From Gammaproteobacteria bacterium (GTDB lineage Bacteria; Pseudomonadota; Gammaproteobacteria; Pseudomonadales; Azotimanducaceae), in contig DTZW01000052.1 in assembly GCA_012961165.1 (NCBI GenBank), positions 1 to 42,233 on the forward strand: a stretch of 42,233 nt of DNA, read 5' to 3'. Below, one piece after another: positions 8,798-16,517 of this stretch (the first letter of the stretch is position 1; each line of letters begins with the position of its first letter). The notes under the pieces are model-generated. The model had not been told where the DNA came from, did no database searches, and saw nothing but the letters and a program-made list of their open reading frames with translations. A program made the position numbers and the translations under genes.

Positions 8798-9727
8798 ATG
8801 AGCGGAATCGTCCTACACCAATACGCAGAATCACCTTTCTCCGAAAAAGTACGTTCAATCCTTGGGTATAAAGGAGTGAGTTATCAATCCGTAGAAATAC
8901 CGATGATTATGCCCAGGCCCGATACAATTCCACTTACCGGTGGCTACCGGAAAACCCCGGTCATGCAGATTGGCGCCGATGTCTATTGCGATACAGCAAT
9001 CATTTGCAGGGTGATAGATGAAATTTATCCGGAAAACACAATCTACCCGGAAGAGCATCTAGCGATGATCAATACGGTTGCCCACTGGACGGATACGTTT
9101 CTCTTCAAGGTATGCGTAGCGATCGCATTTCAACCGAAAGCCGCGGCGACTAATCCGCTGTTCCAGGATGAAAGCGCAATGTCGGCATTCATGGCAGACA
9201 GGGCAGAGTTTTCGAAAGGTTCCAGTGAATTATTGGGAATGCCATTTGAGACTGCGGAACCACATTTTATAGGCCACCTTAACCAACTGGATCAACAGCT
9301 GTCCGTCGGCGGACCTTTCCTGTTTGGTGATAAACCCAGCATTGCAGACTTTTCTACCTATCATAATGTGTGGTTTATCTATACGCAGGAGGCTCTGCGG
9401 GATTACTTTTCGCCGTTTGAACACCTGGTGGCATGGTATGAAAAAATGGTGTCCTTTGGCCATGGCAATGTCGAAATGATCCCTGGTAAAGAGGCACTCG
9501 CCCAGGCGAGTGCCTCGGAGCCGGAAGAAATGATGGCCGCAGCTTTTCTGGATAATTTCCAGGCCGGGCAGTTAGTGTCTGTGATGCCAATCGACTACGG
9601 TTTCCAGCCAGTCATTGGTGAGCTACTGGCAGCGGGTATGGATGAGATAGCAGTTGCCCGAAACGACGATCAGGTCGGGCGGATAGTGGTGCATTTCCCC
9701 AGAACGGGATTTCAGGTTGTCGAATAA
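8798..9727 (+). CDS. Glutathione S-transferase family protein with C-terminal extension
   Basis: The N-terminal thioredoxin-like domain begins HQYAESPFSEKVRSILGYKG and contains the cis-proline motif KTPVMQIGADVYCDTA (about 53-68). The helical second domain follows, with FLFGDKPSIADFSTYH, the usual N-capping box of GSTs. Common GSTs have about 200-230 residues; this one has 309, with roughly 75 extra residues at the end (from about 235) that form a small alpha/beta tail seen in a subset of proteobacterial GSTs. The catalytic position may be S12 in the ESPFS stretch. Start ATG has AGGGAG 6 nt before it. Substrate unknown. Confidence 0.82.
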   Translation: MSGIVLHQYAESPFSEKVRSILGYKGVSYQSVEIPMIMPRPDTIPLTGGYRKTPVMQIGADVYCDTAIICRVIDEIYPENTIYPEEHLAMINTVAHWTDTFLFKVCVAIAFQPKAAATNPLFQDESAMSAFMADRAEFSKGSSELLGMPFETAEPHFIGHLNQLDQQLSVGGPFLFGDKPSIADFSTYHNVWFIYTQEALRDYFSPFEHLVAWYEKMVSFGHGNVEMIPGKEALAQASASEPEEMMAAAFLDNFQAGQLVSVMPIDYGFQPVIGELLAAGMDEIAVARNDDQVGRIVVHFPRTGFQVVE

Positions 9728-9744
9728 AGCCTGTCTAATAGAAG

Positions 9745-10917
9745 TTATGCAATCGGCGGCAGGCTGGTCTCCGCGAGTTTTACCCACCAGGTAGCGCCGA
9801 TTGGCAGGATATCGTCGTTAAAGTCGTAACCGGGGTTGTGTACCATGCATGACCCTTCGCCATCGCCGTTGCCAATCCAAATATACGCACCGGGTTTCTC
9901 CTGCAGCATATAGGCAAAATCCTCAGAACCCATTGCTGATTTAGGATTCAGGTTTACACGGTCAGCGCCGACCAGTTCCGCGGCAACACTACCGGCCAGG
10001 TGTGCTTCTATTTCTGAATTGACCGTCGGTGGGTAACGCCGTTCGTACCTGAACTCGCAGCTCGCGCCATAGGCATGGCAGATTTCGGTTGCTACCTGTT
10101 TCATCTGTGCTTCCAGTTGCGCCTGTACTCTTGGGGAGAAACAGCGGGTACATCCGCTGATAGACACTTCATTGGGAATGACATTGTAGGCATCACCGGC
10201 GTGGAACTGGGTGACCGAAAGAACAACCGGGTCCTGCGGATCGATTGATCGGCTGACAATGGACTGGTAGGCCTCGACGATTTTTGTACCGACAACCATC
10301 GGGTCAATGGTGAGGTGGGGCATCGCGGCATGGCCACCTTTGCCAGTGACCACCAGTTCAAAAATATCAAAAGCGGCCATCATCGGGCCAGGTTTTACCG
10401 CAAAGGTGCCGACTGGCATGCCGGGGATATTGTGCATCCCGTAAACCGCTTCCATGGGGTATCGGTCGAACAGACCTTCCTCGACCATGGCACGGCCACC
10501 ACCTTCGTTTTCTTCGGCGGGCTGGAAAATAAAGTAAACCGTTCCTTCAAATTCACCATGTTCTGCCAGATATTTGGCAGCTCCCAGCAACATAGTGGTG
10601 TGGCCATCATGACCGCAGGCATGCATCTTGCCGGCATGAGTAGACTTGTGCGCAAACTCGTTTGCTTCCTGGATGGGCAGGGCGTCCAGGTCAGCGCGAA
10701 GACCAATGGCCCTGTTGCCTCGGCCCTTGGTCAGCGTGCCGACAACACCCGTACCGGCAATACCGGTTTCGATCTCAAGGCCAAACTCACGGAGTTTGTC
10801 AGCCACGAGTTGTGCGGTTCTGTGTTCTTCAAATGCGATTTCGGGATGCGCATGTATATCGCGTCGCCACGTGGCCATGATGTCTTTGTCAGCGGCTAGC
10901 TGGGGGATAATATTCAT
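9745..10917 (-). CDS. M20 family amidohydrolase (aminoacylase/hippurate hydrolase type)
   Basis: A 390-residue metal-dependent amidase that removes acyl groups from amino acids or similar amides. Metal ligands are visible in MHACGHDGHTTMLLGAA (C101, H103) and FQPAEEN (E135/E136), with RADLDALPI (71-82) before them. The central lid domain has the KGGHAAMPH motif, and the C-terminal part ends with GSEDFAYM and a metal-side histidine. It overlaps ChaC by 4 nt (ATGA), so translation is probably coupled. Position downstream of ChaC would fit work on dipeptides or acyl amino acids released from glutathione breakdown, but that is only inference. Confidence 0.88.
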   Translation of the reverse strand: MNIIPQLAADKDIMATWRRDIHAHPEIAFEEHRTAQLVADKLREFGLEIETGIAGTGVVGTLTKGRGNRAIGLRADLDALPIQEANEFAHKSTHAGKMHACGHDGHTTMLLGAAKYLAEHGEFEGTVYFIFQPAEENEGGGRAMVEEGLFDRYPMEAVYGMHNIPGMPVGTFAVKPGPMMAAFDIFELVVTGKGGHAAMPHLTIDPMVVGTKIVEAYQSIVSRSIDPQDPVVLSVTQFHAGDAYNVIPNEVSISGCTRCFSPRVQAQLEAQMKQVATEICHAYGASCEFRYERRYPPTVNSEIEAHLAGSVAAELVGADRVNLNPKSAMGSEDFAYMLQEKPGAYIWIGNGDGEGSCMVHNPGYDFNDDILPIGATWWVKLAETSLPPIA

Positions 10918-11453
10918 AAAGTCGATTCCGTCTGTAGCAGGATGAGTTGTGCAAGAGTTTCTACGTGGCCGTCCTGAATGTTGTGCTGTTCCAGGGTCTG
11001 GTGAAGCTCGAGTATATACTCTTTATTACTGCCGCTGGGACCGGTCGAGAAACTGATCTGTCTAGCGATATCCTCGAGGGGTGACTCACCAAGATAGTTA
11101 GGGTTGTGTGGGTGCGCGATGTACGTGATAGCCGCGATTGTTCGGCCGCTACTGAGGGTGAGGGACAGCTCGGTCCTGTCATATCCGCCTTTCTCCCGGT
11201 AGTCCAGGTCTTCTATGATGTTGGTTGCTTCGCAAGCGGGTAATCGATATGCAGTGCCCCAGCAGTGTTCGCTTGCAGATTCAATCAGGGTAACGACACG
11301 GCCCGGAAACTCAGGTGTACCGCGATGATCTGTTGATCCCTGCCAGAATCGCCTGGCCCAGCCTTTGACATGACAGAGTTCACTGGTTTCAAAGTTGAAT
11401 CCGGTCTTCCACATGATAGAGCCGTAACCAAAGAGCCAGGTCTCGTTTGCCAT
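10914..11453 (-). CDS. ChaC-like gamma-glutamylcyclotransferase
   Basis: The ChaC family cleaves gamma-glutamyl bonds, most often turning glutathione into 5-oxoproline and Cys-Gly. The 179-residue length is normal. Motifs are WLFGYGSIMWK (YGS at 10-12, substrate-binding) and YREKGGYDR, where E87 is the expected catalytic acid. Its ATG follows the HAD stop codon with no gap (TAG then ATG), and its own stop overlaps the M20 start. So HAD, ChaC and M20 form one coupled unit. E. coli chaC was first placed in calcium transport; the glutathione role is the better supported one for the family. Confidence 0.88.
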   Translation of the reverse strand: MANETWLFGYGSIMWKTGFNFETSELCHVKGWARRFWQGSTDHRGTPEFPGRVVTLIESASEHCWGTAYRLPACEATNIIEDLDYREKGGYDRTELSLTLSSGRTIAAITYIAHPHNPNYLGESPLEDIARQISFSTGPSGSNKEYILELHQTLEQHNIQDGHVETLAQLILLQTESTL

Positions 11454-12296
11454 CTAAGAGGCTTGCGCGTGGGTTTTGTTGATGTCGTGAATGTAGTTCA
11501 CTACATCAAGGATGCCGTCTTCCTTGTTATCGCCACAGATAAAGCGGGCGACTTTTTGCAGATCCTCGTGACCATTGCCCATGGCAACTCCGTGGCCAGC
11601 GGCTGTTACCATGGCCATATCATTGAGTTGATCGCCCACGGTACAGGTATGTTCGGCTTCTATGCCCAGGTGTTCGTGTAATTTGGTCAGTCCGTGCCAC
11701 TTATCTATGTGCTTCGGTGAGATCTCACAATAAAAATGCCCTGAATCCAGAAGGGGTAGGATAATCGTGTTGTAGATGCCCGGGAATCGACTGGCGATTT
11801 CGCTGGCGAACTTGTTCAGAGCTGACTCATCGTCGAATGCGCCAGACACAAGATACGCAGGTTCGGAAGCCAGCAGGTCAGCTTTTTCTGCCCACTCGGA
11901 ATTGTTGTTGAAATGAGCATGCGTCGCATCGTTCCAATTGCTGCCGGTATCAATGATGAAATCAGCGCCACCGAGTTCGTGTGCGTCTCGCTGAGCAAAT
12001 AACGTCAAATCGAGCTCCCGCGCGATTTCAGTCAGGGGTGTGACATCGTAGTTTTCCGCGTGCAAAGTAGATTGTTCAGGTCCCTTCACGAGTGCACCAC
12101 CGTTACAGACGGCGTACACGTCAAAACCCAGGCTTTGGATCACAAGGCGGGTGGTTCGATATCTTCGTCCTGTGGCGATAACCACTTCAACCCCGTTAGA
12201 ATGCAGATCTTCCAGGGCATCGCGGGTTGCGGGTAATATCTGGTGATTCTCTATGGCAAGTGTGCCGTCAAGGTCTAAAGCGATCATTTTGATCAA
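11454..12296 (-). CDS. Cof-type HAD hydrolase (sugar phosphatase-like)
   Basis: A 280-residue haloacid-dehalogenase phosphatase of the Cof/IIB type. Motif I is ALDLDGTL (nucleophile D8, acid D10), motif II the threonine in VVIATGRR, and motif IV is GDQLNDMAM. A large cap domain lies between, typical of Cof enzymes acting on sugar phosphates or FMN-like compounds. I choose the TTG at 12296 because GGAG is 7 nt upstream; an ATG three codons later lacks good spacing. It lies 20 nt after the DUF5916 gene and abuts chaC. Confidence 0.85.
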   Translation of the reverse strand: MIKMIALDLDGTLAIENHQILPATRDALEDLHSNGVEVVIATGRRYRTTRLVIQSLGFDVYAVCNGGALVKGPEQSTLHAENYDVTPLTEIARELDLTLFAQRDAHELGGADFIIDTGSNWNDATHAHFNNNSEWAEKADLLASEPAYLVSGAFDDESALNKFASEIASRFPGIYNTIILPLLDSGHFYCEISPKHIDKWHGLTKLHEHLGIEAEHTCTVGDQLNDMAMVTAAGHGVAMGNGHEDLQKVARFICGDNKEDGILDVVNYIHDINKTHAQAS

Positions 12297-12316
12297 GCGA
12301 TAACTCCAGGTTAATG

Positions 12317-14716
12317 CTAGCTGCCTAAACGATACCGTAACTTGATCACGAAGACATCGACCGCTCGATTAGTCCAGCTGTCATGAAACAGGTCACCAAA
12401 ACTCTCTTCTGGACTATTTGGTAGATTAGATCCTCGGGTGTAGACGACAAAAAGATCAGACAGCGGGGCGATCTCCCAGCGATAGCGTGCCTGGAACACC
12501 AGCCGACTGATTGAAAAATCTCGGGTGTCGGTAACAGGAGCTGTGTCAGGTATCAGCGAGCCATCACCTGCAGGGACTTGCCATCGATCGCGCTCGAATG
12601 CCTTTATACCTACCCACTGCGCGGTGATCCTGAACTGCTGTTTTGCGGTCAGAAAATAGTCTAGCTCCAGCTCTGGTTGCCAGAACTCGGCTTCGTAGGT
12701 CGTGAAGTCTCGGCCGCTTTGATGAAGCAGCCAATCAGTCCTGTTGACGTACTTAAGATGGAACAGTGCGGAGAATCGATCACTGGGTCGCCAGGAGATT
12801 TCGTATTGCCAGAAATGCTCCAGGCCGCCTATGTCTTCTTCACCGAAGAATACGGAAAAGCCGTGACTTACTTTTTTGGCACTGTCTGTTGAATAGAATC
12901 CGCCGACTTGCCAGCGGGGGTCGATCTTGAAATCACCGTTCCCGGCGCTGTTGGTGTCATCCCAGCGAGAAGGGAAGTAGTTCAGTTCTGTAAACAAGAA
13001 ATGATTGCTATGGAACTGATACTTACGGTTCGCAAAGATGCCACTGCGAACCAGTCGACCGTCTGTGTTGTACTCCTGGTTTAAGAATAGCGAAAATTCG
13101 CGAGTCTTGTAATGTTCGAGGTCTGATTCGATGATTTCCAGCTTATACCGTGTGGAAATGGCATCGTTTCTGCGCAGGAAGCCGAAGTCATTGATATCGA
13201 GGTCTTCGTCAAAGTAGTCGACCCCAATACTGTGTTTTAAACCGTGGCGTGGGGTATAGCTGACGTCGATGAAAGCGCCGCTACCGCTGACATCATCAAC
13301 ATCGCTGTATAAAGTCTGCCCATCGATATTCCATTTGCCGTTTTCTGAGAGGTAATGACCGTCGATGCCATGGACTACGGCATCTTCCTGGGGGTGTGAG
13401 ACTAATGTCGTGATCCAGCCCAACCCTTTTCGTGAGTTCCCGGTGGTGGATTCATAAAGGAATCGTGCTGCGCCAAAATCGCGACCTTTCTGGAGCAGGT
13501 CAACCTCCAGGTCGTTGATGGTGCCTTCAATCTTGGTGTCATCTTCAACAGCAGCGAGCACGCCGTAACGCCAGTTACCCTGTTGCCCGGTAATCTTTGC
13601 TGCACCCTGAAGTTCGGTTGGCTGGTTGTCTTCGAGTTGGGTCAGTTCAAGGTTATCAATATCCAGTCCCTTCGGCGGACTGCCGATTCGGCGAGTGTTC
13701 ACAAGAATGGTGGGTGTGCCCCTACCCCTTGATCTGCCCCGGGGTGTTGTCCTGAAAATCTCCTGGCCCTCAAGAAAGAACGGACGCTTCTCAGGGAAGA
13801 AGGTCTCAAATGATGTCAGATTGACGACAACATCATCAGATTCTACGTTGCCGAAGTCGGGATTCACGGTAGCGGTCAACTGCATATTCGATGAAGGTCG
13901 CCAGAAAATATCAAACCCTGCTTTGTAGTCATCTTCCGAGTCGATGACGTTGTACCTGGTGGCAGCATACGGGTAGAACGTGAACTGCTTTTTCGGTGTG
14001 ATGTTGTCGATTTCGAGCGGCTGAAGGGCGCTCATAAACCTGCTGCCAGATTCAGGTAGGGCAGGCCACCCCCATCGCTCACCCAGGTGAGATACGGATC
14101 GTGTGATATAGAAACCGATTCGGCGCGATTCGCCTGTCTGTTCGGGCATCGTGATCATGGACCAGGGCAGGAAGTATTCTGCTACCCAGCCACCCTCGAC
14201 TTCGGAAGATGCGCCCCGCCAGGCGCCGTCCCATTCACGACTAAACTGTCGCTCGGGCAGAATAGTACCGTCGGCGAGTGAATCGCCCAGGCTGACGGCG
14301 AACCAGTAGGCATAAAGGCCTTCACCCGAGGGATCGATGGTAACGGAAATACTGTCTCGGCTGATAAATCGATCGCGCGAAGTGAGCCGCGCTATCAATG
14401 TGTCGTTCGGTTGCTCACTAAACACGCCGATATAAAGACCGCGCTCAGTGTAGAAGAATTTTGTGTGGGTTGGGTAGGTCGGTTCTGCCAGGGTTTCTGG
14501 CTGCAGGGTCACTGCCTGTGAGTGTGCGGGCAGATCATTCCAGACGGGTTCATCGAGTTTTCCGTCAATCGTGATGCCTGGCTTGTCATCAACCCTGTCC
14601 AGTTCGATGACCGGCAAGGTGCTGTATTCCACTGCTCCCTGGACCTCGCCGGCAAGGCAAAGCGGAAGTAATATAGTGCCAATTATTGGGGCGAACAAAC
14701 GCCGGGGATCGAACAA
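12317..14716 (-). CDS. DUF5916 outer-membrane protein with N-terminal CBM9-like domain
   Basis: A 799-residue exported protein. The start TTG has AAGG 8 nt upstream and is followed by a signal peptide (RR then a hydrophobic run to about residue 25, cleavage near VQG-AVE). Residues about 35-235 look like a carbohydrate-binding CBM9-type beta-sandwich, beginning TIDGKLDEPVWNDLPA. The DUF5916 signature follows with VNPDFGNVESDDVVVNL and FFPEKRPFFLEGQEIF. The remaining part has alternating strand patterns and ends in an aromatic-poor YRLGS, as in a beta-barrel. Function of the family is unproven; a surface sensor or transporter for glycans or peptides is a guess. It heads the run with HAD, ChaC and M20. 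Confidence 0.8.
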   Translation of the reverse strand: MFDPRRLFAPIIGTILLPLCLAGEVQGAVEYSTLPVIELDRVDDKPGITIDGKLDEPVWNDLPAHSQAVTLQPETLAEPTYPTHTKFFYTERGLYIGVFSEQPNDTLIARLTSRDRFISRDSISVTIDPSGEGLYAYWFAVSLGDSLADGTILPERQFSREWDGAWRGASSEVEGGWVAEYFLPWSMITMPEQTGESRRIGFYITRSVSHLGERWGWPALPESGSRFMSALQPLEIDNITPKKQFTFYPYAATRYNVIDSEDDYKAGFDIFWRPSSNMQLTATVNPDFGNVESDDVVVNLTSFETFFPEKRPFFLEGQEIFRTTPRGRSRGRGTPTILVNTRRIGSPPKGLDIDNLELTQLEDNQPTELQGAAKITGQQGNWRYGVLAAVEDDTKIEGTINDLEVDLLQKGRDFGAARFLYESTTGNSRKGLGWITTLVSHPQEDAVVHGIDGHYLSENGKWNIDGQTLYSDVDDVSGSGAFIDVSYTPRHGLKHSIGVDYFDEDLDINDFGFLRRNDAISTRYKLEIIESDLEHYKTREFSLFLNQEYNTDGRLVRSGIFANRKYQFHSNHFLFTELNYFPSRWDDTNSAGNGDFKIDPRWQVGGFYSTDSAKKVSHGFSVFFGEEDIGGLEHFWQYEISWRPSDRFSALFHLKYVNRTDWLLHQSGRDFTTYEAEFWQPELELDYFLTAKQQFRITAQWVGIKAFERDRWQVPAGDGSLIPDTAPVTDTRDFSISRLVFQARYRWEIAPLSDLFVVYTRGSNLPNSPEESFGDLFHDSWTNRAVDVFVIKLRYRLGS

Positions 14717-14929
14717 AACAGGTACCTTAAAGTTTGGTCTGATGATGTGTGGTCTGGCGGGCCTTGTGCTGGCGTTTTCCGTGACTAGACTTGTTATTGA
14801 TTAGGCACGGTCGTCAATCTATTGTTTGCAGGTTGTTGAAAATTAACCTTTGACGCTCATCATAAAGCGTGCGCATTCTACTGAAATTAAGAGGGTTTAT
14901 CTATCAATGTTCGGGATGTACCAAACCGG
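14717..14929. promoter_or_regulatory. Upstream region of the DUF5916 operon
   Basis: No gene is visible between the DUF5916 start and the hydrolase remnant. The region must hold the promoter for the minus-strand run of four genes. An AAGG ribosome site sits next to the TTG start. I could not fix -35/-10 boxes with confidence. Confidence 0.3.
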
Positions 14930-15387
14930 GGGCTAGCTGTACTGAATGCGTTGGCGCGTCCAGGGGATTATCAATACCAGGAACATCGCTTTAATGGCAT
15001 CCCTAAATCTGTTGTTAGCGCAACAAACTACTTTCTGGACCAGGTCTATACCGAAGGCCCGTTCCTTACGATTTTTCCCCCTTTACTGACGATGACCACT
15101 GGGACCTGTTTTGCCCGGAAAACCACTACCCGATGTCCCAGCCGGTCAACTTTGTGCGCGGTGATGCGCCCGAACTTTATCTGCTGCACGGTGCAGATGA
15201 CACCCGCGTTCGGCGAGGCGATTCAAAGAGTTTAATGGAATAACAGGTCGAGGCAGGGGGGGGCGCTCGTCGCGAGGTCTAAGAAGGTATGGGCCACACC
15301 GATGCCGTGGTATCTTTTTCACGTATACATCGTCGCAAAAGCCCGTTGGTTCGTGATATACAGACATTTATTAGTTCGGCAATATAG
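14930..15387 (+). pseudogene. Broken alpha/beta hydrolase (carboxylesterase-like)
   Basis: Fragments in two frames match an esterase of the alpha/beta hydrolase fold. Frame one gives LAVLNALARPGDYQYQE, the usual mature N-terminus, and leads to GP at 15056-15061. After five extra bases (TTCCT, 15062-15066) the frame changes and reads YDFSPFTDDDHWDLF, then LYLLHGADDTRV (catalytic Asp strand). Beyond two in-frame stops (TAA at 15241 and 15280) it continues to GMGHTDAVVSFS (catalytic His) and ends TAG at 15385-15387. The part with the nucleophile serine elbow is absent. So three kinds of damage are visible: internal deletion, frameshift and nonsense. The gene is certainly dead. Confidence 0.8.
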
Positions 15388-15425
15388 CCAGATCAATTTC
15401 ACTGAAATATAAGGGGTAATACACC

Positions 15426-16247
15426 GTGCCAGTATCTGAATCTACAACAGACGAGTTACTCGTCGAAAATAAGGGTCGAGTTGTTGTCATCACGCTCAAT
15501 CGACCAGAGCGAATGAATGCCATCAGCAGGGATATGCTCGACCAGCTGTCCGCTAAAGTGACCGAAGCGAATAAAGATCCCGACGTGCGCTGTATCGTGC
15601 TTACGGGTAGTGGGCGCGGTTTTTGTGCTGGCCTGGACCTGGTTGATGTTGCTGGCGGTGGCATCGGTTCTGGAGGTTCTGGTTCAGGTAGCAACCGGCC
15701 AAAACAGTTATTTGATTTGCGTGATGCGCCCATCAATGTGATGTGGAATATCGACACACCCATGGTCTGTGCACTTAATGGTGCTGCGGCGGGATACGGC
15801 ATGGATCTGGCGCTGCTCTGCGACATTCGGGTTGCTGCTGAATCCTCCAAAATGGCCGCTGTCACTGCCAAACGTAATGTTGTGCCCGAGTCCGGTGGTA
15901 CCTGGTTATTGCCAAGACTGATTGGCTGGGCCAAGGCCGCGGAACTTTACTACCGGGGCAGGGTGGTTGGCGCGCAAGAGTGTCTTGAGATAGGACTGGT
16001 GAATACTGTGGTCCCTGATGACAAATGTCTTGAAACAGCAATGGAGTGGGCGCAGGAAATCGCCGACAACGCACCGATGGCCGTGCAAACCACCAAACGC
16101 ATGATGCGTATGGGGTTGGAGCAGTCATATGACACCTCGGTTGATCACCTGATGGTTCATCTGACCGGTATGTTCCAGAGCGAAGACTTCAAGGAAGGTG
16201 TTCAATCATTCCTCGAGAAGCGTAAGCCTGAATTTACTGGCAGATAG
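15426..16247 (+). CDS. Enoyl-CoA hydratase/isomerase family protein with Gly-Ser insert
   Basis: A 273-residue crotonase-fold protein that probably hydrates or isomerises an enoyl-CoA. Oxyanion-hole segments are GFCAGLDL (65-72) and ALNGAAAGYGMDLAL (116-130). The VVPESGGTWLLPRLIG stretch holds the catalytic acid position (E155). Between them, residues about 76-90 are almost only Gly and Ser, a flexible insert in the loop that covers the active site. The gene starts with GTG at 15426; a GGGG about 10 nt upstream supports it. No partner genes of beta-oxidation are adjacent. Confidence 0.88.
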   Translation: MPVSESTTDELLVENKGRVVVITLNRPERMNAISRDMLDQLSAKVTEANKDPDVRCIVLTGSGRGFCAGLDLVDVAGGGIGSGGSGSGSNRPKQLFDLRDAPINVMWNIDTPMVCALNGAAAGYGMDLALLCDIRVAAESSKMAAVTAKRNVVPESGGTWLLPRLIGWAKAAELYYRGRVVGAQECLEIGLVNTVVPDDKCLETAMEWAQEIADNAPMAVQTTKRMMRMGLEQSYDTSVDHLMVHLTGMFQSEDFKEGVQSFLEKRKPEFTGR

Positions 16248-16266
16248 AGCCTGATCATCGGAGGGC

Positions 16267-16509
16267 TCAATGATTATCGTCCTCTGGTGCGCCGTTCAAG
16301 GCCAGGGTATACATGATACCAGCGCGCTCGCGACAGACGTCGTAAGCGCGGCTGGCCTCTATCCCTGTCATCCAAGGTTCCATTGCATAAACATTGGTGA
16401 TGTAGGTTCCTGCTTTTGCTTTACTGATTACATTTATAACAGAGGCGGCTATAACAGAGGCGGCTATAACAGCGGCGGCGGTGACTGTTGCGCAGAGACG
16501 GGCGTGCAC
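16267..16509 (-). CDS. Hypothetical short reading frame with 5-residue repeats
   Basis: Eighty codons from a GTG at 16509, beginning eight bases after the sensor-kinase stop on the same strand. The first third is a hydrophobic repeat (AAVIAASVIAASVI) caused by the 15-bp tandem DNA repeat; the rest reads TNVYAMEPWMTGIEASRAY onward and looks protein-like, but I do not recognise it. A real small gene translated after the kinase, or a decayed fragment into which the repeat grew, are both possible. No clear ribosome binding site is seen, so confidence is low. Confidence 0.3.
   Translation of the reverse strand: MHARLCATVTAAAVIAASVIAASVINVISKAKAGTYITNVYAMEPWMTGIEASRAYDVCRERAGIMYTLALNGAPEDDNH
16435..16479. 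repeat. Three tandem copies of a 15-bp unit
   Basis: The unit TATAACAGAGGCGGC occurs at 16435-16449 and 16450-16464 exactly, and at 16465-16479 with one mismatch (AGCGGCGGC). The length is a multiple of three, so it stays in frame within the short minus-strand reading frame. Confidence 0.95.
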
Positions 16510-16517
16510 TTAGGTGA

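Noticed and set aside
10315-10899. A 194-codon plus-strand open frame opposite the M20 gene
   Set aside because: No family resemblance, and the M20 motifs on the other strand are unmistakable.
15371-15934. A 187-codon minus-strand open frame over the first enoyl-CoA hydratase
   Set aside because: Antisense shadow; its proline-rich stretch is only the reverse of the Gly-Ser insert.
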